A stretch of DNA of 57,578 nt, taken from NCBI RefSeq assembly GCF_004795745.1, contig NZ_SDGV01000031.1, positions 1 to 57,578 of the forward strand, read 5' to 3'. Of this stretch, positions 11,228 through 21,021 are shown in pieces. A model generated the notes under the pieces. The model saw only the letters and a program-made list of their open reading frames with translations. It searched no databases and was not told the origin of the DNA. Both the position numbers and the translations under genes were made by a program. The stretch is from Vagococcus silagei (GTDB taxonomy: Bacteria; Bacillota; Bacilli; Lactobacillales; Vagococcaceae). The stretch's first letter is position 1, and each line of letters starts with the position of its first letter.

Positions 11228-14200
11228 GTCGTTTTAAATATTTTTGTTCCCGAACCGCTTCAACAAAATTAGAAATTTCTTGTAACCAATCCGATTCAGC
11301 AATTCGTGGTGTGATTTTTAAGATAATCAGCATTTGTCCTTCTTCTGGTCTTACTTCTGCCTTCAAGGTTGTGCTCGCTAACGCTTTGAACAGTTGCTCG
11401 ACTGTGTATGTATTGGTTCCTTCTTTACTTAATTGAAGCTCAATCGCTAAGCCTTTTTTACTAATTTTTTCAATTAAAGCATAATCACTATTCATTTTTA
11501 TTAAACCAATCGTCAATAGATTAGATACTTCCTCTGGGTATTCCCCAAAACGATCAATTAAATCATCCAATAATTCATCATACATTTCCGCACTTTCTAA
11601 TTGGCGAATTCGTTTATAAATTTCAATTTTTTGACGCTCATCTTCTATATATGTTGTTGGTAAGTATGCATCGATACCCAAATCAATTTCAGTAATAATT
11701 TTACTATCATTCGAAGTTAAACCACGCTTACGATTCACTGCTTCGGTTAACATTTGTGTATACATATCAAAACCAACTGAATCAATAAATCCATGTTGTT
11801 GCGCACCTAAAAGATTACCAGCACCACGAATGGATAAATCACGCATGGCTATCTTAAAGCCTGAACCAAGCTCAGTAAAATCTTTAATCGCTTGGAGACG
11901 TTTTTCACTGACTTCGTTTAAAACTTTTTGTGGTTCATACATAAAGTAAGCATACGCCACACGATTACTACGGCCAACACGACCACGTAATTGATACAAC
12001 TGAGAAAGACCCATGTAATCGGCATTTTCAACAAACAAGGTATTCACATTCGGAATATCCACCCCGGTTTCAATAATTGTAGTTGTTACTAGTAAATCAT
12101 ATTCACCATTAATAAATTCTAGGAGCACATTCTCTAATTGAACTTCCGTCATCTGACCGTGTGCATAAGCAATGCGCGCCTCTGGTAATATTTGTTGCAG
12201 CTCGTCAACTTTTTGTTCGATTGTCTCCACACGATTATACAAATAAAAAATTTGACCGCCACGTGACATCTCGCGTTCGCAAGCCTCGCGAATCGCCCCA
12301 AAATTTTTCTCCATGACATAAGTTTGAATGGGATAACGATTGGCTGGTGGGGTTTCGATTACTGATAAATCACGAACACCTAACATCGACATGTGTAACG
12401 TTCTTGGAATTGGCGTTGCTGTCAATGTTAGTACATCCACTTGTGACTTCAACTGTTTCAAACGTTCTTTATGTTTCACGCCAAAACGCTGTTCCTCGTC
12501 AACAATCAACAAACCTAAATCTAAAAATTCAACATCTTTTGATAAGACACGATGTGTACCTACTACAACATCAATTTGACCTTTTTTTACTTGTTCCAAT
12601 GTTTCCGTTTGTTGTTTTTTTGTTCTAAAACGGCTCAACAAACCAATATTAATTGGGAAATCGGCAAAACGTTCAAGCATTGTTTCATAATGTTGTTGCG
12701 CTAAAATCGTGGTTGGTACTAAAAAGGCAACCTGTTTGCCATCTTTAATCGCTTTAAAAGTCGCTCTTAGGGCAACTTCTGTTTTTCCATAACCAACATC
12801 ACCCACCAACAAACGATCCATTGGGCGTTCGCGCTCCATATCCTTTTTAATTTCTTGAATACTACGCAATTGATCTTCAGTTTCCGAATATGGGAACCGG
12901 TCATCAAATTCACGTTGATAGTCATCATCTGGTGAAAATGCGTATCCTTTCTCGGCTTCGCGTTCTGCATAGAGTTTTATTAAATCATCGGCGATATCTT
13001 CAACACGAGAAGAGACTTTACTTTTCGTTTTGACCCACTCTGTGCCACCTAATTTATTAACTTTTGGCGTTTTAGATTCAGAAGAAACATATTTTTGAAT
13101 CATATCTAACTGCGTAACTGGAATAAAGAGCTTATCATTGTTCTTATAAAGAATCGTGATGTAATCCTGATGGACACCACCACTCTTTAAGGTTTCCATG
13201 CCCACATATTTCCCAATCCCATGATTCGCATGAACCACAAAATCGCCAGGTTTTAATTCGTTATAGCTTTTCAAACGTTCCGCATTCGAAACGGTTTGTT
13301 TACGTGCTCTTTTTTTGGTTCGTGAATGAATAATTTCCTTTTCAACGACAAAAACTAGTTTGCTTTCAGGCAATTCGAATCCTGCTGAAAGTGATCCTTC
13401 AAGAATTTGCGTCTGACCTTGCAATAAAGTATTCGTATCGTTAACAACTGCCGACACTTCTAAATCAATCAATAGCTTTTCTAAAATTTGACTACGTTCT
13501 TGATTTTCTGCCAAAACAACAATCGTTTGACCTTGTTTATGCCAACGATCTAATTCTGTTTTAAAGAGGGCCATCTGACCAAAAAATTGTTGCATAGGAC
13601 GATATTGAATTGGATAGATGGCTTGAAATTTCATGCGACCCATTCCTTTTTGGAACAGTGAAAAATGGGTTTTATTTTGCGGTGCTGCTTTCAATAATGT
13701 TCTAAAGTCACCACCAAATGTTTGATCGTCAAATAAAACTTGTTCTTCAAGCTTCATCGTTAGCCATTCTGCTTCTTCACGTAATAATTCACGTTCACTT
13801 TCGACCAAACGACTATAGTCGTCCACCACCATTAAATCATCATCTTTAAAATAATCACCTAAAGTAGCAGGCTTTTTGCCATAAAGGAGACTCGGATATA
13901 GTTTCACTTCTTCAGTTGGACGGCCTTTGCGCCACTCTGAAACAATGCTATCTCTATAGGCAACAATTCGTTCTTGATCGTCATGACTTGTCATGACTTC
14001 AAGTTTTTCGGAAAAGCGGGTTTCTAGCACTTCTGCACCATTCACTAGTTCCTCTTCACTAAAGATTTGTGTTGTTGCAGGTGGAACCATAATCGACTCA
14101 ATCGTTTCAAGTGAGCGTTGTGTCTCCACGTCAAATAAACGAATTGAATCAATTTCAGTATCGAAAAGATCAATTCGAACAGGATATTCACTTGTTAGGG

Positions 14201-14756
14201 GGTAGATATCAATGATACTACCACGCACACTAAACTCACCTGGTTTGCCAATCATTTGTTGGCGTTCATACCCTAACAAAACTAATTTTTGTGGTAATGT
14301 CTCTAAGTCAACCTCATGTTCAAAATCAAAGGTTAAACAATTATCTTGCCATACCGTGGGTGAGGGTAAATAGTGACGAAAGCCTGCTAAAGACGTCACG
14401 ACAATTCCGGGTCCATCTGTACTTAAAAAATTTAAAGTGTTGATTTTATCGACCAGTGCTTCAGGTGAAGAAAATGACATTTCAACAGCTGCCACTTCAT
14501 CAACCGGAAACAAATAAAGATAGTCGTTCAGCACGACCTGACTCAAATCATCAATTAAACGATGCGCATAATATAAATTTGGTGTTAAAATCAAGATTTT
14601 TTTCTGCATCTTGAGCATACTTGCCATAAGCAATGTTTTGGCCGAACCAGACAGACCAGTGATTAATTGCATCGGCATAACAGTTAGATTATCGGACCAT
14701 GTTTTAACTTCTGGATGATCCAATAACGCATTAATTATTCCGGGAGTTTGATACAA
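11202..14756 (-). CDS. mfd: Transcription-repair coupling factor Mfd
   Basis: Mfd is a DNA translocase that removes RNA polymerase stalled at lesions and recruits UvrA. The 1184-residue protein, of normal length, has an N-terminal UvrB-like homology region (about 1-370), the RNA-polymerase-interacting CarD-like domain (LKPGDFVVHANHGIGKYVG, about 505-523), helicase domains with Walker A GDVGYGKTE (about 650) and DEEQ box (about 752), then the TRG motif and the C-terminal TRCF domain. It lies between pth and the flippase as in most Firmicutes. The start ATG is preceded by GGAGGGAG. Confidence 0.98.
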   Translation of the reverse strand: MYQTPGIINALLDHPEVKTWSDNLTVMPMQLITGLSGSAKTLLMASMLKMQKKILILTPNLYYAHRLIDDLSQVVLNDYLYLFPVDEVAAVEMSFSSPEALVDKINTLNFLSTDGPGIVVTSLAGFRHYLPSPTVWQDNCLTFDFEHEVDLETLPQKLVLLGYERQQMIGKPGEFSVRGSIIDIYPLTSEYPVRIDLFDTEIDSIRLFDVETQRSLETIESIMVPPATTQIFSEEELVNGAEVLETRFSEKLEVMTSHDDQERIVAYRDSIVSEWRKGRPTEEVKLYPSLLYGKKPATLGDYFKDDDLMVVDDYSRLVESERELLREEAEWLTMKLEEQVLFDDQTFGGDFRTLLKAAPQNKTHFSLFQKGMGRMKFQAIYPIQYRPMQQFFGQMALFKTELDRWHKQGQTIVVLAENQERSQILEKLLIDLEVSAVVNDTNTLLQGQTQILEGSLSAGFELPESKLVFVVEKEIIHSRTKKRARKQTVSNAERLKSYNELKPGDFVVHANHGIGKYVGMETLKSGGVHQDYITILYKNNDKLFIPVTQLDMIQKYVSSESKTPKVNKLGGTEWVKTKSKVSSRVEDIADDLIKLYAEREAEKGYAFSPDDDYQREFDDRFPYSETEDQLRSIQEIKKDMERERPMDRLLVGDVGYGKTEVALRATFKAIKDGKQVAFLVPTTILAQQHYETMLERFADFPINIGLLSRFRTKKQQTETLEQVKKGQIDVVVGTHRVLSKDVEFLDLGLLIVDEEQRFGVKHKERLKQLKSQVDVLTLTATPIPRTLHMSMLGVRDLSVIETPPANRYPIQTYVMEKNFGAIREACEREMSRGGQIFYLYNRVETIEQKVDELQQILPEARIAYAHGQMTEVQLENVLLEFINGEYDLLVTTTIIETGVDIPNVNTLFVENADYMGLSQLYQLRGRVGRSNRVAYAYFMYEPQKVLNEVSEKRLQAIKDFTELGSGFKIAMRDLSIRGAGNLLGAQQHGFIDSVGFDMYTQMLTEAVNRKRGLTSNDSKIITEIDLGIDAYLPTTYIEDERQKIEIYKRIRQLESAEMYDELLDDLIDRFGEYPEEVSNLLTIGLIKMNSDYALIEKISKKGLAIELQLSKEGTNTYTVEQLFKALASTTLKAEVRPEEGQMLIILKITPRIAESDWLQEISNFVEAVREQKYLKRREKNDQDE

Positions 14757-14789
14757 AGCACTCCCTCCTTTCTCATACCACTTGTTGCA

Positions 14790-15359
14790 CTATTTTTTAA
14801 CATTATAATGATTCATCGCGTCAACAAATGTATGTCCTTGTAACCAATAATCAATTGCATCAGCCGAAGCATTAACTGCTTGGAGCATGTCGTCACGTGT
14901 TTCTTTTCCAAACGGACTTAAGACATACGAAACAACTGTTTGTGGTGCTTTTGGTCGATCAATGCCAACACGAACACGGTTAAAGTTTTGTGTGCCCAAA
15001 TGACTAATCAGGCTCTTAATACCATTATGTCCCCCAGCACTTCCTTTTTCACGTAAGCGAATCTTACCAATCGGTAAATCTAAATCATCATAGACAACAA
15101 CAACATCTTCTGGTGAGACTTGAAAATATGTCATCAACGGTCCCACAGCACGACCTGATTCATTCATAAATGTTTGTGGTTTAACCAACACAACCTTCTC
15201 GTCGTTAACAAAAAATTCGGCTAAATCTGCTTCAAACATATTTTTATTAAATTTTATTTTTTCACGATAGGCAATTTCATCTAATGTAATGAATCCAATA
15301 TTATGCTTTGTTGCACGATATTTCGATCCTGGATTACCTAATCCAATAATTAACTTCAC
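14790..15359 (-). CDS. pth: Peptidyl-tRNA hydrolase
   Basis: Pth cleaves peptidyl-tRNA released by ribosome drop-off and so recycles tRNA. The 189-residue protein begins MKLIIGLGNPGSKY and contains the catalytic histidine in KHNIGF (about residue 20), QTFMNESG (about 62-69), DDLDLPIG and GSAGGHNGIKS (about 108-118). The start is GTG (15357-15359) preceded by AAAGGGG. It is the first gene of the minus-strand cluster that runs to lysS. Confidence 0.98.
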   Translation of the reverse strand: MKLIIGLGNPGSKYRATKHNIGFITLDEIAYREKIKFNKNMFEADLAEFFVNDEKVVLVKPQTFMNESGRAVGPLMTYFQVSPEDVVVVYDDLDLPIGKIRLREKGSAGGHNGIKSLISHLGTQNFNRVRVGIDRPKAPQTVVSYVLSPFGKETRDDMLQAVNASADAIDYWLQGHTFVDAMNHYNVKK

Positions 15360-15582
15360 AACGTCGACCCCTTTATTCTTCTTAATAGTGTCTATAGCAC
15401 TTTATTTTCAATTATCCTTAATTATGACATCATTTTTAAGATAATTCTACTTATTCAAGCCAGAGTTTAAAGAATCTTTGGATTTTTCTAAGCTTGTAAA
15501 ATACCAAAAAGCAAAAACTCACTTTGTGTTATTCTTAACAAAAATTAATTATCACTTAATAATAGATTTCAAAACATGAGAA
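15360..15582. other. Divergent intergenic region between pth and the L,D-transpeptidase
   Basis: This AT-rich non-coding stretch separates minus-strand pth from the plus-strand transpeptidase. A weak minus-strand candidate promoter for pth (TTGAAA, 18 bases, TATTAA) lies near 15380-15415. No reading frame of note was found. Confidence 0.5.
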
Positions 15583-15611
15583 GTGACAGGTACAACTGCT
15601 GGTGCTATAAT
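15583..15611 (+). promoter_or_regulatory. Promoter upstream of the L,D-transpeptidase
   Basis: GTGACA (15583-15588), a 17-base spacer and a perfect TATAAT (15606-15611). It would give a leader of about 150 bases before the start codon, in which an 8-bp inverted repeat (AGCTTAAT at about 15614 with ATTAAGCT at about 15660) could form a long hairpin. A weaker TTTAGA/TATATT pair lies nearer the gene. Confidence 0.6.
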
Positions 15612-15765
15612 CTAGCTTAATAGGCTTTATGAGACATTAAAATTCACAATGTTTTTTATTAAGCTCAAATCGATTTATATCAGATTCATTTTTTTTGGAG
15701 TGGATTTTAGAATATAGTATGTTACAATTATATTACAATATTTTTTAAAGAGAAAGGAATTATCT

Positions 15766-17136
15766 ATGAAACAAAAAAAATGGTTGTTAGTCCCGACAGT
15801 CCTCATTATCGGTTTGATTGGACTATATGCGTTTTTTGCGTTCTATTTTCAATCACATACACTACCTCGAACAACGGTAGATAATATTTCAGTCGAACGT
15901 TTAACACGCACAGGAACAGAAGAAAAATTACAAAAAAATCTAAAGAAAACATCTTTTGCTATCTTAGATGAAAAAAATGAGTGGAAAACAATTCCTGGTG
16001 AAGAGTTAGGCATCTCTTATGATATTAAAGCAACGACCGATCAAATTTTTAATAAACAAAAACCATTTGCTTGGCCGTTAGCATTCTTTAAAGCTCCAAA
16101 AAGCTACCCTATAAAGCTAGCTGAAACTGATGTGGCACGTTTGGATGCGTCACTTGAGCAAATTAAAACTGATTTAAACACATATAATAAATCACAAACA
16201 CCTTCTAAAGACGCTGCAATTGAATTTAAAGATGGTAAATATCAAATTGTAAAAGAAGTTGAAGGTACGACAGTGGATGTTGATAAGACCGTTTCTAAAA
16301 TCAAAGAGGCAGTTCTAGGTGGTAAACAATCACTCAACCTGAATGAATATATTGTGAAGCCAAAAGTACATTCAAATGATGAAAAATTAGTAGCTGCAAT
16401 TGGTGATATCGAGCGCTTAAGTACTCAAAGTGTTTCTTATATTGTGAATGGCCAAAAGGTTGAAGTCCCAAAAGAAGTCACTCAAACATGGTTCACATTC
16501 GCTGACAATAAAGTCGCTGTTAATAAAGAAAAAGTCACTGCGTATATCACTGAACTTGGCCAAAAATACAACACTAGTACCAATCCTTCAAAATTCAAAA
16601 GTACAAAACAAGGTGAAGTTTCTGTTCCCGCTGGTTCATACAGTTGGACAATCGCAACCAATTCTGAAACCGAAGCATTATCTGAACTACTTCTTGAAGG
16701 CAAAGGCGTTACTGATCGTGTACCTCACTTTGAAGGAAGTTCAAATCCTGGTGTTGATTTAATTGGCAATACCTATATTGAAATCGACTTACAAGCACAA
16801 CATATGTGGTATTACAAAGATGGAAAAGTCGCTCTAGAGACACCTGTTATTACAGGTAAACCTAGTTCACCAACACCAAAAGGCGTTTTTTATGTTTGGA
16901 ATAAAAAGCAGAATGAAATTCTAAGAGGTGAGGATTATGCCGAACCTGTTGATTTTTGGATGCCTATCGATTGGACTGGTGTCGGCATTCATGATTCTGC
17001 ATGGCAAAACCCTGGCGCTTATGGCGGCACTTCATATACAACAGTAGGTTCACACGGTTGTATCAATACCCCACCAACTGTTGCAAAACAACTATACAAT
17101 ATGATTGGCGTGGGCGTACCCGTTATTGTCATCTAA
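15766..17136 (+). CDS. L,D-transpeptidase (YkuD) with peptidoglycan-binding region
   Basis: This enzyme of the YkuD fold makes 3-3 peptidoglycan cross-links or attaches partners, acting outside the membrane and insensitive to most beta-lactams. The 456-residue protein has an N-terminal signal-anchor helix (about 5-27), a long extracytoplasmic region with two repeated peptidoglycan-binding-4-like segments (about 30-320), and a C-terminal YkuD domain (about 335-456) with the catalytic HGCIN motif (SHGCINTPP, about 430) and upstream HDSAWQ. It is transcribed alone, from the promoter at about 15583, and ends at a bidirectional terminator. Enterococcal Ldt(fm) has the same architecture. Confidence 0.94.
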   Translation: MKQKKWLLVPTVLIIGLIGLYAFFAFYFQSHTLPRTTVDNISVERLTRTGTEEKLQKNLKKTSFAILDEKNEWKTIPGEELGISYDIKATTDQIFNKQKPFAWPLAFFKAPKSYPIKLAETDVARLDASLEQIKTDLNTYNKSQTPSKDAAIEFKDGKYQIVKEVEGTTVDVDKTVSKIKEAVLGGKQSLNLNEYIVKPKVHSNDEKLVAAIGDIERLSTQSVSYIVNGQKVEVPKEVTQTWFTFADNKVAVNKEKVTAYITELGQKYNTSTNPSKFKSTKQGEVSVPAGSYSWTIATNSETEALSELLLEGKGVTDRVPHFEGSSNPGVDLIGNTYIEIDLQAQHMWYYKDGKVALETPVITGKPSSPTPKGVFYVWNKKQNEILRGEDYAEPVDFWMPIDWTGVGIHDSAWQNPGAYGGTSYTTVGSHGCINTPPTVAKQLYNMIGVGVPVIVI

Positions 17137-17179
17137 AAAGTGACGATTGACTTAATAAAAGTCAATCGCCACTTTTTTT
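17136..17179. terminator. Bidirectional terminator
   Basis: A long stem (AAAGTGACGATTGACTT paired with AAGTCAATCGCCACTTT, one mismatch) has A/T runs on both sides, so it can terminate the plus-strand transpeptidase and the minus-strand sirtuin/chorismate mutase operon. Confidence 0.9.
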
Positions 17180-17444
17180 ATTCTTGCAATTTTGCTTGTT
17201 GATGTTGTTTTGATAAATCAAAAATGCATCCAAAGAGTGTTTCAATATCAGAAGCATACTCTTCATTCTCTAAATAAGCCGCCATTTTCGCTAACACTTC
17301 GGCTTCTCGCTTTGAATCCTCAATCGGTAAACCTTGTTCTTTTTTTATTCTGACAACCTCATCAACACAAGCCATTCGTCTTTCATATAAAGCAACGATT
17401 TCACGATTAATTTGATTGATTTCTGTTCTAACTGATTCCAACAT
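17178..17444 (-). CDS. Chorismate mutase, AroQ class, monofunctional
   Basis: This all-helical enzyme converts chorismate to prephenate, the first step toward phenylalanine and tyrosine. The 88-residue protein starts MLESVRTEINQINREIVALY and has the family arginine (R about 23) and the RE..VL region (about 46-50). The open frame extends 13 codons upstream into the sirtuin gene, but AAGGAG is placed correctly for the ATG at 17444, one base after the sirtuin stop. The pairing with a sirtuin is odd: no other aromatic gene is near, so the link may be only transcriptional. Confidence 0.85.
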   Translation of the reverse strand: MLESVRTEINQINREIVALYERRMACVDEVVRIKKEQGLPIEDSKREAEVLAKMAAYLENEEYASDIETLFGCIFDLSKQHQQAKLQE

Positions 17445-17445
17445 A

Positions 17446-18159
17446 TTAATGATTCTCCTTATTAGATATTTTTTTAAAGACAACTTCAGCTTTTTCCGTC
17501 ACCATTAGATGCGGATAATTTAAATATAATGGTTCTTGATTAATGACTATCAATTCAGCATTGGGTGCTTGATACTGAATCAAACCACTAAATGGATAAA
17601 CTTTTAAACTCGTACCTACAACCACAATTGCATCCGCTGTTGCAATCGCTTGGATTGACTTTGATACATTCTGTTCATCTAGAGCCTCTTCATACAAAAC
17701 AATATCTGGTCGAATTTGTCCACCACAAAAATGCTTGTCACTTTTTAGATACTCAGCCACAGGGACAGTTTCACCACAATTTTGACAATAGCAATGATAC
17801 AAACTTCCGTGAAAATTAACAATATTTTGACTACCAGCCGCTTGATGAAGACCATCAATATTTTGACTGACAACCGTGACGTATTTTTCTTTTTCAAGCG
17901 CTGCGATTTGCTCATGAATAATATTAGGACGAGCCGACGGATGATATAGTTTTTTAACAAACGCATAAAACTTATCTGGTTCCTCTTTCAAACAAGTATG
18001 ACTTAATAAATACTCAGGCGCTGCAATTCCTTGATAAACACCTGATAATGAACGATAATCAGGAATACCTGAAGGGACAGACACACCCGCGCCAGTTAAG
18101 AACACCAAAGAACGACTTGCCTTTATTTTTTTTACAGCTTGATTAATAGTATCATGCAT
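17446..18159 (-). CDS. NAD-dependent protein deacylase (sirtuin family)
   Basis: Sirtuins remove acyl groups from lysines using NAD+. From ATG 18159 the protein is 237 residues: GAGVSVPSGIPDYRS (about 21-35), QNIDGLH (about 101-107) with the catalytic His after it, VVGTSLKVYP near the C-terminus. The zinc ribbon has CYCQNC, but the second pair reads HFCGGQIRPDIV, so one usual cysteine is absent and a His may substitute. The open frame continues 37 codons upstream, but that part overlaps the ABC operon terminator and lacks family similarity, whereas GTGAGG precedes 18159. It is co-transcribed with the chorismate mutase. Confidence 0.9.
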   Translation of the reverse strand: MHDTINQAVKKIKASRSLVFLTGAGVSVPSGIPDYRSLSGVYQGIAAPEYLLSHTCLKEEPDKFYAFVKKLYHPSARPNIIHEQIAALEKEKYVTVVSQNIDGLHQAAGSQNIVNFHGSLYHCYCQNCGETVPVAEYLKSDKHFCGGQIRPDIVLYEEALDEQNVSKSIQAIATADAIVVVGTSLKVYPFSGLIQYQAPNAELIVINQEPLYLNYPHLMVTEKAEVVFKKISNKENH

Positions 18160-18225
18160 TCTTATTTGCCTCACTTTCATCTTTATTCTTAGTTTAACAT
18201 CAAAATCCGCATCATTAAAATTAAT

Positions 18226-18262
18226 AAAAGGGAGTGTGACTACAAAAAAGTCACACTCCCTT
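18226..18262 (-). terminator. Terminator of the amino-acid ABC operon
   Basis: A perfect 14-bp stem (18228-18241 with 18249-18262) with a 7-base loop is followed on the minus strand by T-rich sequence. It ends the ABC transporter transcript. Confidence 0.85.
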
Positions 18263-18272
18263 AAGAACAAGT

Positions 18273-19007
18273 TTATTCAATAATACGTTGTAAAAATTCT
18301 TTCGTACGTTCTTCTTTTGGATTAGAGAATAATTCTTCTGGTGCTCCCTCTTCAGCAACTACACCTTGATCCATAAAGATGACACGATCAGATACTTCTT
18401 GCGCAAATTTCATTTCATGAGTAACAATAATCATTGTTAAACCGGTCTTAGTTAAATCACTCATAATATTTAAAACTTCACCCACCATCTCCGGATCAAG
18501 TGCTGACGTTGGTTCATCAAACAGCATCACTTCCGGATCCATTGAAATTGCTCTAGCAATCGCAACACGTTGTTTTTGACCACCGGATAATTGTGCTGGT
18601 TTGGCAAAAGCAAATTCTTTCATGCCAACTTTATCCAAATTTTCAAGGGCAATTTTTTCAGCCTCTTCTTTTGAGCGATTCAGGACTTTGACTTGTCCAA
18701 CCGTACAATTCGAGAGTACATTATGATTTTCAAATAAATTAAATTGTTGGAAAACCATCCCAACTTGAGCTCGATATTTAGGCAAATTATATTGAATATC
18801 TAAAATATTTTCACCTTTAAATAAAATGGCACCTGACGTTGGCGTTTCAAGTAAATTTATACAACGGAGTAACGTTGATTTTCCTGAACCTGATGAACCA
18901 ATAATGGTCACAATTTCTCCTTTTTGGATTTCAATATCGATTCCCTTAAGCACACGATGATCGCCAAATGTTTTTTCTAAATTTTTAATTTGTACAAAAT
19001 CAGCCAT
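18273..19007 (-). CDS. Polar amino-acid ABC transporter, ATP-binding protein
   Basis: This is the motor subunit of the transporter encoded just upstream. The 244-residue protein has Walker [10 protein letters not shown] (about 37-45), the Q-loop VFQQFNLF, signature LSGGQKQR (about 140), Walker [14 protein letters not shown] and the switch His in THEM: the complete GlnQ/HisP-type set. It starts two bases after the stop of the permease gene, so translation is coupled. The upstream lysine riboswitch suggests lysine as the substrate rather than glutamine. Confidence 0.95.
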   Translation of the reverse strand: MADFVQIKNLEKTFGDHRVLKGIDIEIQKGEIVTIIGSSGSGKSTLLRCINLLETPTSGAILFKGENILDIQYNLPKYRAQVGMVFQQFNLFENHNVLSNCTVGQVKVLNRSKEEAEKIALENLDKVGMKEFAFAKPAQLSGGQKQRVAIARAISMDPEVMLFDEPTSALDPEMVGEVLNIMSDLTKTGLTMIIVTHEMKFAQEVSDRVIFMDQGVVAEEGAPEELFSNPKEERTKEFLQRIIE

Positions 19008-19009
19008 CG

Positions 19010-20599
19010 TTACTCACCCACTTTTCCAATTTTTTTAACTTGCATTTGATTTGCATAAGATACATGCGAGCCACTATCTTTACCATCAATTTTACGTTCT
19101 ACCCAACGTAAGACACGAGTAACTGTAAACGTCATCACAAAGTAGATCACACATACCACAAAGAACGTATCAAAGAAACGGAAGTTACTACCTGCAACAG
19201 TCTTAGCAGTAAAGAATAATTCAGAAACTGCAATCACATTTAACACGGATGTATCTTTAATATTGATGACAAATTCATTACCGATTGCTGGTAATGTATT
19301 ACGGAAGACTTGTGGTACCACCACATTCCACATTGTTTGAGCATGTGTCATCCCAATAGCTTCAGCCGCTTCAAATTGACCTTTATCCACTGCAAAAATA
19401 CCACCACGAATAATTTCCGTCATATAAGCACCCGTGTTAACTGAAACAATAAATAGTGCCGCAACTAATGGATTAACATTAATACCAAATGCTTGAGCTG
19501 ACCCATAATAGATAACCATTGCCTGCACAATCATTGGCGTACCTCTAAAAATCTCAACATAAATCGAGAAGATAATATTTAATAATTGATTGAAGAAACG
19601 TGGTCCTTTTTTACGAGGTTTCGGTATTGCTCTAAAAATACCAATCGCCATACCTAAAATCGTTCCCACGATTGTACCGACTAATGAAATAAGTAATGTT
19701 ACACCGGCACCACGCAAGAATGCTTTCCAATTTTCACGCACAATTCTTACAATCCATGGCTCGTTCGTATCGCCATCCGGTTGTTGCGCAATTGCGGCAT
19801 CCATAATTTTTGTTCGTTCTGATCCTGAGATACCTTCCAAAATAGAATTAATCTTAGCTAACTGCTCTGGTTCATTTTTTCTTAAACCAATCGCAATTGA
19901 TGTATCCTCTGGTGCTGTTTTAAAACCATCTACTTCTTTGAATTCAACCATTTTGAAATTAGGATTCAAACGTTCAGCTGTCACACCCTCTGGTCGTTCA
20001 GTCACATAGCCATCAATTTTTCCTGATTCCAAGGCAACACGCATCGCTGGAAAATTATCCATTGCTGTTTGCTTTTCGACTTCTGGAATTTGATCAATGA
20101 CTGAATAATGGAACGTATTTAACTGACCTGTAATCTTAGCATTTTTAAAATCAGCTAAACTTTTAGCCTGATCAAACGCTCCATTTTTTTTAACGAGCAT
20201 GACCAAATGTGAATCATAATAGTTGTTTGTAAAATCAATGGTTTTCTTTCTTTCTGGCGTTGGTGACATACCTGCAACAATTGCGTCCACCTTACCAGAA
20301 GTTAGTGCTGGTGCTAAACCATCCCACTCTGTTTTAAAGATGACAAGTTCCTTGTCCAAACCATCGGCAACACGTTTAGCGATTTCAACATCATAGCCAC
20401 CGGCAAAATCTTTTGATCCTTGAATTGGAACACCGCCATCTCGATCGTCAGCTTGTGTCCAGTTGAATGGTGGATAACCCGCCTCCATCCCTACTACGAA
20501 TTTTTCTTTTGCTTCTACTGTGGTTGCTCCTACTGTACTCATAATCGTTCCTACCAGTAGAAACAACATAACTAATAAACGTCTTTGATGTCTTTCCAT
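19010..20599 (-). CDS. Fused substrate-binding protein and permease of an amino-acid ABC transporter (probable lysine uptake)
   Basis: From the ATG at 20599 (preceded by GGGAG; the frame opens 13 codons earlier without a site) the protein is 529 residues. A signal peptide (about 1-32, [17 protein letters not shown]) leads into a family 3 solute-binding domain (about 35-275, starting [14 protein letters not shown]), then a permease domain with about five helices (about 295-505) and the EAA loop ([21 protein letters not shown]). SBP-permease fusions are common in Lactobacillales. The fused layout puts the binding domain outside, tethered to the pore. The lysine riboswitch in its leader supports lysine uptake; this is inferred, not shown by the protein. 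Confidence 0.93.
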   Translation of the reverse strand: MERHQRRLLVMLFLLVGTIMSTVGATTVEAKEKFVVGMEAGYPPFNWTQADDRDGGVPIQGSKDFAGGYDVEIAKRVADGLDKELVIFKTEWDGLAPALTSGKVDAIVAGMSPTPERKKTIDFTNNYYDSHLVMLVKKNGAFDQAKSLADFKNAKITGQLNTFHYSVIDQIPEVEKQTAMDNFPAMRVALESGKIDGYVTERPEGVTAERLNPNFKMVEFKEVDGFKTAPEDTSIAIGLRKNEPEQLAKINSILEGISGSERTKIMDAAIAQQPDGDTNEPWIVRIVRENWKAFLRGAGVTLLISLVGTIVGTILGMAIGIFRAIPKPRKKGPRFFNQLLNIIFSIYVEIFRGTPMIVQAMVIYYGSAQAFGINVNPLVAALFIVSVNTGAYMTEIIRGGIFAVDKGQFEAAEAIGMTHAQTMWNVVVPQVFRNTLPAIGNEFVINIKDTSVLNVIAVSELFFTAKTVAGSNFRFFDTFFVVCVIYFVMTFTVTRVLRWVERKIDGKDSGSHVSYANQMQVKKIGKVGE

Positions 20600-20626
20600 C
20601 ACTACTCGCTCCCTATTGATTGAAGT

Positions 20627-20890
20627 AAAAAAAAACAATCCTATAGTATGATAGGATTGCTAAAATCTTAGGGTTAGATAACTGCAACGAAAGAAACATT
20701 TCCGTTTATCAAAATCCTAGCGCAACCCAGTATCATGTACTGAGACAGTTCCATAGTTATTCACCATAGACCCAACATTAGGAAGATAAGGCTCTTTCTA
20801 ACATTTCGGCAACAACCCCGCCAACTTTCTTCTTCGTTTCCTTAAACTCCGAAAGTCTTCTTGATTCATTGCACCTCTAGATATTTAGTG
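20627..20890 (-). promoter_or_regulatory. Lysine riboswitch (L box) with transcription terminator
   Basis: Read on the minus strand, the leader holds the lysine-aptamer blocks in order: AGAGGTGCAATG (about 20868-20879), GGGGTTGTTGCCGAAA, TTGGGTCTATGGTGAATAAC and GGAACTGTCTC, closed by CTAGGATTTT (20711-20720). Downstream a 9-bp terminator stem (20636-20644 with 20651-20659) ends in nine T residues. TAGGATT at the 3' side of P1 can pair alternatively with AATCCTA in the terminator arm, so lysine binding would free the terminator and lower transporter expression. Confidence 0.9.
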
Positions 20891-20914
20891 TCTTGTTCTT
20901 TTTTCTTGTTTAAT

Positions 20915-20944
20915 AGTATAACATAAAAAAATAAGAATTGTCAT
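20915..20944 (-). promoter_or_regulatory. Promoter of the riboswitch-transporter transcript
   Basis: On the minus strand ATGACA (20939-20944), 18 bases, then TATACT (20915-20920) lie just upstream of the aptamer. Confidence 0.6.
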
Positions 20945-21021
20945 ATTTTTTTCTAATTTATTTTCCATTTAATAAATATAAGCAAATAAATAAGTTAAAG
21001 ACTTAAGTTTTACCAAAGGCT

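Noticed and set aside
17446-18270. The longer sirtuin open frame from 18270
   Set aside because: Its first part lies on the terminator of the upstream ABC operon and lacks similarity; GTGAGG is spaced for ATG 18159.
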